From assembly GCA_009823505.1 (NCBI GenBank), contig VZQC01006589.1, forward strand, positions 1,184,140-1,248,139: a stretch of DNA of 64,000 bases. The letters are read 5' to 3'. Every line of letters begins with the position of its first letter. The stretch's first letter is position 1. A program made the translations under genes and the position numbers. The notes beneath the pieces were generated by a model. The model saw nothing but the letters and a program-made list of their open reading frames with translations, searched no databases and was not told the origin of the DNA. Source of the stretch: Rhizomys pruinosus. Its lineage: Eukaryota > Chordata > Mammalia > Rodentia > Spalacidae. This document shows, in pieces, positions 21,587 through 32,595 of the stretch.

Positions 21587-21725
21587 GGTGGTGGTACACA
21601 CCTTTAATCCCAGCACTTGGGAGGCAGAGGAAGGCAGATCTCTGTGAGTTCAAGGCTGGGCTGGTCTACATAGTGAGTTCCAGGACAGCTGGGGCTACAG
21701 GGAGATCCTGTCTCAAAAAAGACAA
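21587..21725 (+). repeat. B1 SINE, 5' truncated
   Basis: The body starts in the cctttaatcccagcacttgg region and ends atcctgtctcaaaaaagac. It lies between gtgaatctctt and gtgcatctct direct repeats. Confidence 0.9.
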
Positions 21726-21740
21726 AAAAAGTGCATCTCT

Positions 21741-21908
21741 CACCAGGCAAGGTGTGCACTCCTTTATTCCCAGCATTTGGAGGCAAAGGCAGGTGGATCT
21801 TTGTGAAATTGAGGCCAGCCTGGTTTACCTACCAATTTCTAGGCTAGGTATGGCTGACTCTTTCTCAAAAACTAAACTAAACTAAATTAAAATAAAATAA
21901 AAACAAAA
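21741..21908 (+). repeat. B1 SINE, older
   Basis: A diverged B1 body (ccaggcaaggtgtgcactcc) with AAACT/AAAT tail units, followed by a third near-copy of the target (tgagtctctt). Confidence 0.85.
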
Positions 21909-21997
21909 AATGAGTCTCTTTTTGTATGGGATATACATGTCTCTCTTAGTTTTGACCTTATTTCTTTCTTCTCTATCTTCACCTTATTTTCTACTTT

Positions 21998-22036
21998 TCT
22001 CTCTCTCTCTCACTCTCTCTCTCTCTCTCTGTCTCT
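21998..22036 (+). repeat. (CT)n microsatellite
   Basis: CT units with single CA and GT interruptions. Confidence 0.93.
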
Positions 22037-22158
22037 GAAACACAGTTTCTTGGTGACCTAGAATCCACCAGGTAAGCAGGCTGGTGGCCCCCAGACCCCC
22101 AGTCTCCACCCCCACAGTGCTGGGATTGCGAGGGTACACCATCCCATCCAGCTTTTAC
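22037..22158 (-). repeat. Old B1-like SINE
   Basis: The plus strand shows cacagtgctgggattgcgag near the right end, the complement of a B1 head. Otherwise strongly diverged. Confidence 0.5.
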
Positions 22159-22359
22159 AATTTCAAAATTTGGGGCTTCAACTCTCGTCCTTATGACTAC
22201 CTTTACCAAAGGTGGTATCCCCCCCCCCGTACCCTACCCTATGCTTTCTTAGGGAATATTTTGGTGGTTTACTTATATAGCTAAGAAAATACCTTTTGCT
22301 CAGAATTCTTCTTATTATACATATAGGTTGATATATGTATATATGTATACATATGTTTT

Positions 22360-22695
22360 ATTTTCATGTGTGTGCATATGAATATACATGTGTGTGCTGA
22401 TGCACATGCACTGAACATGAGTGCCTGTGGGAGGCCAGAAATTGATGTCAATCACAATTCTACGTTACTCTTAGAGGTAGGGTCTCTCAATAAAACCCAG
22501 AACTCACCAATATGTCTAATCTCCCTAGTCAACTCGCCTTAGGGACCCTATTTCTCCACTCTGCCTTCCAAGGCTCACATTACAGGTCAGTTGCCATGAA
22601 TTATTGGGCATTTTTAGGTGACATCTAAGGATTCGAACTCTGGTCCTCACACTTGTCTGGCAAGTGCTTAACTACTGAGCTATCTCCCCAGCCCA
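22360..22695 (-). repeat. B3/B3A-type SINE
   Basis: It ends ctactgagctatctccccag, the complement of the SINE head. The 5' end on this strand is TG-rich, as in B3A tails. Confidence 0.65.
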
Positions 22696-23026
22696 AGAAA
22701 ACAACCCAGTAAATGATTTAACATGATAAAATGATTTTATCATGATAAAATAGCAAAATTATTAGTAGGAATCATCTTTAAGGCACAGATGATTAAATGG
22801 ACCACAGGGGTTGGGATAGATACTCTAATTTGCTAGAAATAAAAATTTACTTGATCTGAGAATTCACTGGGGCCAACCCATTTGCTGTGTGAGGTCAAGT
22901 TACTTTACAAGGAAATTATTTTTGCATCCGTGATTGAAGCTCACCTATACATTCAGCCAGAAAATTAGAATGTTCCCACACTTGAGTCTCTGTAAGGTGA
23001 CATTTCTGTCTGTGCAGAATATCACA

Positions 23027-23028
<2 letters not shown>

Positions 23029-23060
<32 letters not shown>
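23029..23060 (+). repeat. (TG)n microsatellite
   Basis: Sixteen uninterrupted TG units. Confidence 0.97.
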
Positions 23061-23063
<3 letters not shown>

Positions 23064-23243
23064 AAAGACGATCCAGCTCTCATGGAGATGGGAATTAATG
23101 TGTATCTGAGCATTTCTCAGAGCCTGTAGGTGGCACATTCATGCCCTAAAATTGAACTTGCCAACACTAGTCTTGTCATTTTGAAAAGAACGTTGCATGT
23201 CAGTACTGAAAACCATCTGGATAAGACCCCCCTTTTACCATCT

Positions 23244-23607
23244 GTGGTGGTTTGAATGAGAATGTCCCCCATAGACTTCAAGTATTCAGACATTTTGTCC
23301 CCATATGGTGGCGCTGTTTTGGGAGATCTTAGAAGGTGTGGCCATGCTGGAGGAAGCATGTCACTGGAGACCGGCTTAGAGAGTTCAACAAGCCTTGCCG
23401 GTCTCCAGTTGCTCTCTCTTTGCTTCCTGTGCTCATTGGAAGACATGAACCTCGGCTTTCTGTTCCAGCCCCTGACACCATGCCTCCCCACCACAATGGA
23501 CTCTAATTCTCTGGAATCGTCAATCATAAGCTCAAATAAACTCTTCTTTTTATAATTTCCCTTGGTTATGGTGGTTTTATCACAGCCACAGAAAAGTGAC
23601 TAATACA
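23244..23607 (+). repeat. MaLR-type (ORR1/MT-like) solo LTR
   Basis: It begins tgtggtggtttgaatgagaa and ends ..aaaagtgactaataca. Internally it has gaaggtgtggccatgctgga and a polyadenylation-type caaataaact. This layout fits rodent MaLR LTRs. No internal retroviral sequence follows. Confidence 0.75.
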
Positions 23608-23867
23608 CCCTCCAATTCTGGAAATAGAGTTTTATCCCCTCCCATTTAAGCTTTCTACCAGCATGCAGTCCTGACCTACTGGAAAGACAGGGCATCTGGA
23701 ATTGTTAGCATTAGATCCTGCATGATGCAGAACGCTACTGTTTCCCTTCCAATGTGCTTGAGGTATAAGACGCAGGGCAATGGAGACCAGTGAGATTCTG
23801 TAAGCTATGTTGTAGATGCTGGCTATATATTGGGGCAGGAATAAGGTGATTCTCTTCTTATGTTCTA

Positions 23868-24060
23868 ATGCTGTGGAGATGGCTCAGTGGGTATAGGACT
23901 TGCTGAACAAGGGTGAGGCCTTAAGTTTGAAACCCCAGAACCCGTGTAAACCAAGCTGTACCATGCTAGTTGGTAATCCCTGTGCTTCTACGGGATGATG
24001 GAAGTTACTATGGAAAGAATCCCTCAGGAGAAAGAAAACAAAACTCAGCATGGTGTGTAC
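23868..24060 (+). repeat. B3-like SINE, 5' part
   Basis: A head (tgtggagatggctcagtggg) and a B3A-type middle are visible. A probable 3' part resumes at about 24340. Confidence 0.5.
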
Positions 24061-24339
24061 CTGAGTGTACAGACACAGTTGTGTCTGTCATGACCTTGTA
24101 GCCTAGAGAACTCAATTAGGCCAGATGTGTTCCCATATATGGGAGACAAAGAAACTGAACTATACATGGGGTAGAAAAGGCTAAGTTTGTTTGGGGTTCT
24201 GCTCTAGAATTCTCTCTCAGGGTCTGTATCACTACAGTAAACTCCTTCCTGCTTGGCCTAGAAATCCTATTTTCTGCCTTGATTGTCTACCACACTCACT
24301 GGTCAGCCAGCCTGGTGTATGTGGGTGTTCATAGGTGCT

Positions 24340-24443
24340 GACAGCAACAGCAATAACAAAAAGAAACCCTACCTCAAACAAGATGGAAAGCAAGGATCCA
24401 CACCTGAGATTGTCCTATAAATTCTAGCAGTGTGACCTTGCAC

Positions 24444-24445
<2 letters not shown>
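24340..24445 (+). repeat. B3-like SINE, 3' part
   Basis: The segment ggaaagcaaggatccacacc and the following body resemble a B3 3' half and run into a CA repeat. About 280 bases of unrecognised sequence separate it from the 5' part. Confidence 0.45.

Positions 24446-24493
<48 letters not shown>
24446..24493 (+). repeat. (CA)n microsatellite
   Basis: About 24 CA units. Confidence 0.97.
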
Positions 24494-24495
<2 letters not shown>

Positions 24496-24698
24496 GATAG
24501 ACAGAGACAGAAAGACAGAGAGACTAATTTTAAATATTAATTGAGTTTTAAGAAGAAAGTAAGATACTGCTAGAGAAATTTCTTTCAGAAATGACTTTCA
24601 AAAATTCAAAACTAAAAAAAGTGGAATGATACAGCTAGAACCCACTTGTTCAAATTTTTATTCCTGTGGAAAAGAAAAATGGGATCCAGCTATATATC

Positions 24699-24745
<47 letters not shown>

Positions 24746-24779
24746 ATTTGTATGCCTACCTACCTACCTACCTACCTAT
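24699..24779 (+). repeat. (ATCT)n and (ACCT)n microsatellites
   Basis: About 12 ATCT units (to 24745), a short spacer, then about 6 ACCT units. Confidence 0.95.
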
Positions 24780-25139
24780 CTCCCAGAAAATTAGATATAT
24801 GGCTGCCCAGATCATCTTCCCAAACAGTATGACAAATTTCAGGTAAGTTAAATATTGCTACATTTTGTTAATTGCTGCCCACATGTTCCCACATGGAAGC
24901 GACTTGGATGCCAAGAGGGTAAGGCCTGCAAGATGCTCACCATTCTTTAGGCTTGTGGGCAGTCAGTGGGTTGTACAATTGGGATTACTGTTTTAACTCA
25001 TTTCGTCTTTTACTGTATTGTGTGAACTCAATAAATATCTCCCAAAAGACCACAGTTGCTCAGATTTAAATATCCAGAATGTAAAGATAAATCATGATTT
25101 CTCCTCCTATGCAGACTTTACTTTCTTAGAGTCCTGATT

Positions 25140-25505
25140 TTTAAATCTATCTCTTGGACTCTGCATGTACATGTATATGTGTTCATATGTGTGTGTGTGC
25201 ACATGTGAAGAATGGTGTTCAACATCAGATGTCTTTCTCAATTGCTGTCCACTCTATTTTTTGAGACAGGGTCTCTTACAGAACTTAGAACTCAAAAAAA
25301 AAAAAAAAAGCTTAGAACTCATTGATTAGCCTAGCCTATGCTGTCTAGCCAGCAAGTCCTGGGACACCTCCTGTCTTTACCTCTCTGGTACTAGGATTAC
25401 AGATGGGAACCACCATGTTGCCCTTTTTACATGGGTTCTGGGGATCTGAACACAGGTCCACAATCCTGTGTGGCATGCTTTACCACCGGGTAATTTTCCA
25501 GGACC
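25140..25505 (-). repeat. B3A/B4-like SINE, decayed
   Basis: A TG-rich start, a B1-like complement (ttttgagacagggtctctta) and a terminal B3-head-like complement suggest an old composite SINE. An A16 run interrupts it. Confidence 0.45.
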
Positions 25506-25509
25506 TTGT

Positions 25510-25958
25510 TGGCATTTAGTGTGCACTTCTCTATTGCCACCAATAGCTGAATCTTTGTTCATCAAAGTGTTCCAGGGACCAGCAGCAGCTGCATCTCCTA
25601 GGAGCTAGTTAAAAATGAAGAATTGCAGGATTACACCATACCTGCAGAACTAGAAACTGCCCACCTCATATGTACAGAAACAAGAAACGAGATCCATAAC
25701 TGAGTCACATGTACAAATAAAGTTTGAGAAACACTAAAGGCTAAAATTCAAAGGCCACATGAAGTCAGTAACAAAAAAGATATCTACATTTTCACTTTTA
25801 AGTAGTTGCCATGTCTTTGTTTCAACAAATATTAACAATGAAGATTCCGTAAGTCCCTGAAAGCAGCTCTTTTGCATTATACTCTCTCAGGTTTTGTCAA
25901 TTCAATGTGCACTAGCTGACTTAGAGATTATAATTATGGTTTTAAACCACAAAAACTT
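25510..25958. other. No recognised feature
   Basis: AT-rich sequence without exon-like frames. Confidence 0.4.
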
Positions 25959-26170
25959 GGGGCTGGAGAGATGGCTTAGTAGTTAGGAACACTTGCTGCT
26001 CTTGGAAAGGACTCTGGTTTGGTTCCCAGAACCCAGGTTATATGGCCCACAACCACCTATAATTCTAATAGCAGACCATCTGACTCCCTGTTCTGGCCTC
26101 TGTGGGTACCTGCAAACCCGTATATACTCACATAGACACATGCACAGAAATATAAAGAAAAATAACCTTT
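25959..26170 (+). repeat. B2 SINE
   Basis: The head ggggctggagagatggctta, a diverged body and a tail aaatataaagaaaaataacc. Confidence 0.9.
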
Positions 26171-26234
26171 AAAAATCCATACAAAATTATAATACAGAAG
26201 AAATTCACGTACAATTTTTCCCACTTTTATTGTC

Positions 26235-26378
26235 CCATTTTACTTGAGACAGGATGTCCCTGTAGCTCCAGATGGCCTGGACTTGCTGTGTAGACCAGGC
26301 TGGCCTCAACCTCACAGAGATCTGCCTGTCTCTGCCTAATAAGTGCTGGGATTAAAGGCATGTGCCACCATGCATGGA
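26235..26378 (-). repeat. B1 SINE
   Basis: The plus strand reads cttgagacaggatgtccctg ... gggattaaaggcatgtgcca, a B1 reverse complement. Confidence 0.9.
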
Positions 26379-26466
26379 TTTTTGTCCACTTCTTGTTATT
26401 AAAAGTAACCTTTTATTGGCAGTGTACTAGAAACATCATCTTGTGGTGTACTACTCCTTATGTGGG

Positions 26467-26468
<2 letters not shown>

Positions 26469-26505
<37 letters not shown>
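26469..26505 (+). repeat. (TG)n microsatellite, inverted partner of 26684-26728
   Basis: About 18 TG units. Confidence 0.97.
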
Positions 26506-26508
<3 letters not shown>

Positions 26509-26681
26509 ATTAGTAGATGATGCAGCTCTACTTTGAAGCTTTTGATGATCTGCAGTGTGAATAGCCTTGCTTTGACAAATGTAAAGTCACAACAAGACTG
26601 AGTAGTTGTGCTTTGGAAGCAGTGTACAGAATCACTCCCACTGCCAAGCATGTGGCAGTTTCTATGAAGCTCTGCTTTCTC

Positions 26682-26683
<2 letters not shown>

Positions 26684-26728
<45 letters not shown>
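26684..26728 (+). repeat. (CA)n microsatellite
   Basis: About 22 CA units, 178 bases after the (TG)n tract and complementary to it. Confidence 0.97.
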
Positions 26729-26729
<1 letters not shown>

Positions 26730-26894
26730 TTGGCCCATGTCTTACTTGTTTTCCTACTACTGACAAAAACAAATTCCCTACAAAGAATAATTTCATTGCC
26801 TCACACCACTTGCCCATTGACACTCCTGCTCTTTCTTACTTTCTACTTTCCCCTTCTTTGAAATGTGCCTCACAAATTGCAATTCTTTTTGAAA

Positions 26895-27080
26895 ATTAAT
26901 TTATATTTAATTAATTAAAATTAATTAATTAATTAATCTTTTTGAGACAAGGCCTCCTTGTAGCCCCAGCTGGCCTGGAACTCACTGTGTAAATCAGGCT
27001 GGTCTTGAACTCACAGAGATCTGGCTGTCTCTGTCTCCCAAGCGCTAGGATAAAAGGTGTGTGCTACTATGCTGAGCACA
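26895..27080 (-). repeat. B1 SINE with (TTAA)n tail
   Basis: An AATTAATT block (26900-26937) forms the tail complement. The body runs tttgagacaaggcctccttg ... aggataaaaggtgtgtgcta. Confidence 0.88.
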
Positions 27081-27094
27081 CACAGTATTTTTAA

Positions 27095-27670
27095 TATATA
27101 TTTTTAAGGTTATTAAACTTTTTCATACATCATACATCATTTTGCAGTCCAATTTAGACTCATTTCCCTTTCTATGCTTCCCCCAAGTTCATGCATTCTG
27201 CCATACATGTCTTTCATCTGTTTTCTGAGTCTTTCCAAAGTTTTTTTTTTTCAAAGAAGAGGCTTATTGTTGTGGGGAGAACTTCACTGTTTCAGTCGTT
27301 TTTTTTTTTTTGTCTCAGTTCTTTTGTTGTTGTTCCCTCCAACTCGTAATGCATATCTATATATATCTATATATATATATATATGTGTGTGTGTGCTGTG
27401 TGTTTGTGTGTGTGTCTAACCTATACTAAAATTATACCATACATACATACACAAAAAAAAAAAAAACTGTATGTTATTTCCAAACTCCCATTTTGAGATT
27501 CATATTTTTCCCTTTGATTTTTATTACTCTAAAATATGCATTACATACCCTAAACCCCATATACCAAAATTCAAGTCTGAAAATAAATTTATATTAACTC
27601 TAGAAACCTGTTAAGGGATTCACATTCTAACAACACAGTTGCTTTCAAATAATTGAGGAATATAACAAAT
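27095..27670 (-). mobile_element. L1 3'UTR fragment
   Basis: The part from 27415 (cctatactaaaattatacc ... gtctgaaaataaattta) parallels 48880-49080 in the minus-strand L1. It therefore belongs to the same L1 3'UTR family. Plus-strand L1 sequence follows at 27690, so the two pieces are opposed. Confidence 0.6.
27355..27416 (+). repeat. (TA)n(TG)n microsatellite
   Basis: TATATC and TA units pass into TG units. Confidence 0.9.
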
Positions 27671-27689
27671 TGCAATTCTTATCCGAGAT

Positions 27690-28260
27690 CTCCCAAGACC
27701 CCTCAACACAGCTCCTCACAATAGCAAGGAGCTGGAACCAACCCAAATGCCCCTCAACTGACGGAGTGGATAGAAAAATGTTGGTACATCTACAATGGAG
27801 TTTTATGACAGCAGTAAAAAAACGATGACATCATGAGCTTTGCCGTAAAATGGCTGGAGCTAGGAGGACATCATGCTGAGTGAAAGTTTAACACGAGTCC
27901 AGCTAAAACAAAACAAGAATGGTATCCCTCATCTGTGGATGCTAGGCCAATTACTAGTTGTAAGTATTTCCTGTGCACGGCTCCTTGAGCTTTTTTCCAA
28001 AGCAGTTGGGAGTGAAGGCATACTGGTAAACAAACAACATACAGATCGGAGTGCTGCACCAATAGAACTGACTGAAATCAGTGAAACTTCACGGCCTCAA
28101 AACAGTCAACTTCCCCATGGGGAATTTTGGAGAAGACTGAGAAGAGAGGAAAGCATGTTTGGCAGATTACATAGCTCTGGGGGTGGTGGGGGGATAGGGT
28201 GGGGGGACACGGGTCTAGATTTTGATAATCTTGTACAAAATATATATAAAAAAAATAAAA
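27690..28260 (+). pseudogene. L1 ORF2 C-terminal end plus short 3' tail, decayed
   Basis: The DNA parallels the ORF2 C-terminal region at 34180-34410: gagctggaaccaacccaaat, then a ggtacatctac segment and an end like ..tatccctcatctgtgg. Stops and indels remove any frame. A G-rich stretch (28180-28210) fits the L1 3'UTR. Confidence 0.8.
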
Positions 28261-28309
28261 AATCAAAAAGCAAAAAAACCCCCCAAAACCAAAAAAACAA
28301 AATTGCATT

Positions 28310-28520
28310 CTTTTTTTTTTTTTTGTTTTTTCTTATTGATGCTTTGTGTATTTCATACATCATTTTCCAATTCAGTTCAGGCATATATCCCCTTCCCTTC
28401 CCCTCACCCCACCCCTACCCATCCCAGATCATGCATTCTGCTGTAACTTTTCTGCATCTTTCTGTTTTTGTTTTGTTTTGTTTTGTTTTCATTTTTTTTA
28501 ACAATAAGTGATAATTTGTG
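28310..28520 (-). repeat. L1 3'-end-like fragment
   Basis: Poly T followed by a tttcatacatcattttccaa segment and a C-rich stretch, much like 27120-27190. It fits a minus-strand L1 3' end. Confidence 0.5.
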
Positions 28521-28739
28521 AGTACAAGCATCCTTCATGTAAAACCAATTTGCGAGCAGTTGTGCCCAAATCCACACAGCTCATGGGTCCCACCATCCAG
28601 CAGGGGGGGCTTGTATGTTCAATCAAGTTGATCAAATGAGTGTCCAGTCTATATTGTTGTAGTTTCACCATTCACCCCAATCGCAGCCCTTACATTCTTT
28701 TACTTTTGCAGTTAGTAAGGGATGCAATGTTTATTCTGC

Positions 28740-29010
28740 CTGGAGGTCCAGGTTACAGTCCATTGTTGCTGAAACATGAAGGCTGCAGAGCTTGAAGCCC
28801 GCAATCAGGAAACAGAGAGATGGAGGCTCGCTGCTGCTCAGCTCCCTCTGTCTTTACAGTCCAGGACCTTCTGTTCAGAGAATGGTCCCTACTACAGTTA
28901 AGTTAGGTCTTCCCAGGTCAGTTAACATAATCAAGAAGATTACCTGCAGGTAAGCTAGGAAGCCTTTTCCCTAGGTGATTCTCGGTTGCTTCAAGTTGAT
29001 AATTAACATC
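28740..29010 (-). repeat. Decayed LTR-like repeat
   Basis: It ends with tcaagttgataattaaca, the complement of the ..gttaattatcaacttga start type seen in the rodent LTR-like repeat at 5415. Tentative. Confidence 0.35.
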
Positions 29011-29889
29011 ATAGCTCCTTAGCTCACAGAGGCTTCAAACCCAACTGCAAAACCACTTCAATTCAAAGCAGACAAGGTACCACAACCAATCATAAAATAC
29101 CTTTGGCTTCGTTTTTTTTTATATTTTTATTTTAACAAGTTTTAGTGAATCTGTTTTTAAATCAAATAATAATATTAAAGCTATATACACAGTTGTCATT
29201 TATGTTAATTATAACTTCTAAAGTTTCATTACACATTATATTATCAAATATAAGACTATTGTTCCTTAAAGAATTAGGTAAGTTCTGAGGTCTCTGGTCA
29301 CAAAATCTTAATCAGTCAATCAATCACTATGTAACTTTGTTATCATTTTCTTTCTTTTTGGTGAAAACATTTAAAATCAACCATCTTAGAATGAATCAAG
29401 CATACGCTACAAAATTATTCATTATGACTATCATGTTGTACATTAGATTCTCAGGGTTTATTCATTTTGTGTAACTAAAATTTCGTACCATTTATCAATA
29501 ATTTCTCATTTCCTGCTTCTACTGTATAAAGCCATCCCCATATAAGCTTGCTTTATGTATGCTTTGTTGTAAGAACCCCTTTTCCTTATTCAATACATTG
29601 TTACTTCGTTATCATCAAATTCACAGCTAAGAGCTTATACTTTATGCTTTGAACAAACAATATGCTTTCTACTTGAAGCATGTCACAGCCTTCTTGCACT
29701 ACAGAACTCTAAGCAACACTTCAATTCTGTGGTTTGGGAGCATCTACCCCAGGTTTTTATGATAACGATTCTACTCTTAGCTTTTTTAATACTCCTTGCA
29801 TATAGCAAATTTACAAGTCTGAAATTAAGCTATAGGTTAATTGCAAAACATATTTAGGGTTTCACAGTTTAATCATAAGCTTGTATACG
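29011..29889. other. AT-rich stretch, no recognised feature
   Basis: Short frames only. Nothing can be supported. Confidence 0.4.
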
Positions 29890-29890
29890 G

Positions 29891-29934
<44 letters not shown>
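29890..29934 (+). repeat. (GATA)n microsatellite
   Basis: About 11 GATA units. Confidence 0.97.
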
Positions 29935-30664
29935 TACATAACTTTACATTACTAAATTACATAATTAGTGTATATTTTTGTACTTAAAAAAGAGATTTGT
30001 CCTTTCTCATAAATCTTAGAATGGAGGAAAATAAAGACACACACTTCAAGCTATATCTATAGCGAAAATAATCGATGTGATATTGTGTATACTGACCAAT
30101 TGCCCACTTTGACTTACATAGAAGGATTTGGTGTTAAGAACTACAAATCAGGGATAATATACATCATTCATTTTTCTGAGACTGTTACCTCACTTAGCTG
30201 CAATTCCTTTCCTCGATTCCAATACCTGTGCTAACTGTCCTGCCCTGGTATTATATCTCCTGCCTTGAGACCCTTCCTGGGGCTGACATCCTCAGTCCCA
30301 TGTAAGTGTCTATGAATTGTACCAATAGTACCAGACACAAACTTATTACGGTTAGTAAATTCATGATAAAATGATCAAGCTCACAGCTTTTTGCTTTCCA
30401 TACAAAATAGAAATAATACAAAGTTCCAGTCATACGTTTTTCTGCAAGTACTTGATGAACATTTTCTACTTTCTAAGGAAAAGGGGGGGAGGGGGTAGTT
30501 AGCACCTGGAATGCTAAAGCTCAGATGTATTTTGCCATTGACTGAAGTTCATAAAATGGGTGAGAGGAAGGAAATTAGGGAAGGAGAGAAAAAAGGATGG
30601 AAGGAGGACAAGAGAAAAGGAGGATGCCCCTTGTCTCCTGCTCCCTTGTTTAGAAGATGTCATC

Positions 30665-30850
30665 TCCCCAATTCTACCACCTCCCTCTGGCCCAGAAATT
30701 TGCTATTGCTCCCCAGGGTGGGGTAATACTGGTGGTAGACCCTCAACCTTATTTTATTAAACAATTTCCCTTTTATGATTCAAAGTCCTAGCCTCTGTGA
30801 TTATTTCTTAGGATGAACAGTGGCAGAGAAGTAGCCTGGAAGGACAGTCT
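30665..30850 (+). repeat. Unclassified interspersed repeat, copy 1
   Basis: It shares order and wording with 35045-35215: ccctctg...atttgctat...cccc, then aggcagacc/gtagaccctca, then tttcttaggatgaacagtgg and gagaagtagcctggaagg. I cannot name the family. It may be an LTR end. Confidence 0.5.
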
Positions 30851-30904
30851 GTGCTGCTCAGGAGCTGATCTTCTCCCCGAACATGCCCCTAAGTGTTTTC
30901 GTTT

Positions 30905-30923
30905 TAAAAATTATTGTCTTTTA

Positions 30924-30960
<37 letters not shown>

Positions 30961-31115
30961 TGTACATGTCACAGTGGGCATGTGGATGTCAGAGGACAAC
31001 TTGAGAGAGTTGGTTCTCTCTTTTCCTCATGTGGATTCTAGGGATTGATCAAGTTGTCAGCTTTGGTGGTAAGTGCCTTTACCTGCTGAATCATCCTGCC
31101 TGCCCCACAAGTGCT
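30905..31115 (-). repeat. B3-like SINE with (TG)n
   Basis: A TG tract (30925-30959) marks the tail complement. It is followed by gtggatgtcagaggacaact and a ctgctgaatcatcc head complement. Confidence 0.65.
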
Positions 31116-31498
31116 TTCAAAAAGATATGCATTGACATAGAAAGTAACAAAAGGAATTCATTTTTGTGCACAAAGACCGAAGAGCTGGCTGTTGGCTATT
31201 GACTACAGAAGCAAATTAGAAAAGCATCAAGGCAGAAAAATCTACAACAGGGCTGGTTGTACCAACCTGGGTTTTCAAGTTCCTGGTATGTTACATGGTA
31301 GTGTATGAGTTCAGTATTCACTCACCTTTGTGATACTCAGTTTCCTATATTAGAAATTCTGTGCAGAATTAGACTAATCACAGTGTGGTATTTTACTTCA
31401 CTACACAGGGATATTATCTCCTGAGTTTATGAAAAATAGGATAATTCTTCATTTGTTACATTCTTTCAAAAACAATAATTTTATTTTATAAAGTAAGA

Positions 31499-32116
31499 TT
31501 GGTTCCCTTAAAGGCAGGAACCTGGCAAGGTTGCCCCCTATCACCACTCCTCTTCAACATGATGCTTGAAACACTTGTTAGAGCAATAAGACAAGAGAAG
31601 GAAATTAAAGGAGTACTAATTGGAAAAGAAGAAGTTAAGCTATCCCTTTTTGCAGATGATATGATAGTTTACCTAAGGGATGCTAAGAACTCCACCAGAA
31701 AACTTCTAGAAATGATTAAGAGTTTTAGTGAAGTGGCAGGCTACAAAATTAACCTAGCAAAATCAGTAGCCTTTCTTTACACCAACAATAAACAAGTGGA
31801 GCAGGAATATAAGAAAACCTTCCCACTCACAATAGCCTCAAAAATAATAAAATACCTAAGAATAAACCTAACCAAAGATATCAAAGACCTCTACAACAAA
31901 AATTTTAAACCCCTGAAGAAGGAGATTGGAAATGACATCAAAAGATGGAAAGAACTCCCATGCTCATGGATTGGGAAAATTAATATAGTAAAAATGTCCA
32001 TTTTATCCAAATTGCTATACAGATTCAATGCAATCCCAAACAAAATCCCCATTAGCTTCTTCACAGACTTGGAAAAAAAATCCTTAAATTCATATGGAAA
32101 AACAAAAGACCCCTAA
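31499..32116 (+). pseudogene. L1 ORF2 reverse transcriptase fragment with FADD intact
   Basis: This 205-codon open piece begins in the RT domain ([14 protein letters not shown] motif) and holds the catalytic FADD at 31649-31660. It continues into the thumb/connection region with [16 protein letters not shown]2p nicks target DNA and reverse transcribes RNA. The endonuclease is missing by 5' truncation, and the frame ends at a stop just before the first SINE. Part of a dead L1. Confidence 0.9.
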
Positions 32117-32149
32117 TATCTAAAGCAACCCTTAGTGAAAAATGTAATA

Positions 32150-32300
32150 GCTGGGCATGGTGGTGCATGCCTTTAATCCTAGCACTTGGGAGGCAGAGAC
32201 AGGTGGATCTTTGTGAGTTCAAGGCCAGCCTGGTCTACAGAGTGAGTTCCAGGACAGCTGGGGCTACAGGGAGACCCTGTCTCGAAAAGACCAAAAAAAA
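32150..32300 (+). repeat. B1 SINE in L1
   Basis: A full body from gctgggcatggtggtgcatg to ctgtctcgaaaagacc with a poly A. Near-identical target copies aaaaatgtaat and aaaaatgcaat flank it. Confidence 0.95.
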
Positions 32301-32346
32301 AAAATGCAATACAGGGGGGGATTGTTCTACCAGACTTAAAACTATA

Positions 32347-32590
32347 GGGCTGGAGAGATGGCCTAGCGGTTAAGAGCACCGACCGCTCTTACAGAGGACC
32401 CGGGTTCGATCCCCAGCACCCACATGGCGGCCGAAAACCGTCTGAAACTCCAATTCCAGGAGAACTCCAGTTCCAGGGGAATCTGAGACCCTCTTCTGAC
32501 CTCCGCGGCGTTGCACGACACGGGTGCACAAACCTGCATGCAGACAGTACATTCATACACATACAGAAATAAATAAAATTAAAAAAAAAA
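32347..32590 (+). repeat. Young B2 SINE with internal duplication, in L1
   Basis: CpG-rich full-length B2 (ctccgcggcgttgcacgaca is kept). It carries an extra tandem segment, ctccaattccagg followed by ctccagttccagg. The target aaaactata occurs on both sides. Confidence 0.95.
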
Positions 32591-32595
32591 CTATA

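Noticed and set aside
24699..24779. Regular repeats considered as a CRISPR array
   Set aside because: They are 4-bp microsatellites without spacers. A CRISPR array is not expected in a rodent genome.
27873..28511. 212-codon plus-strand open frame
   Set aside because: It crosses a decayed L1 end, an A-rich stretch and an opposed L1 fragment; only a chance frame.
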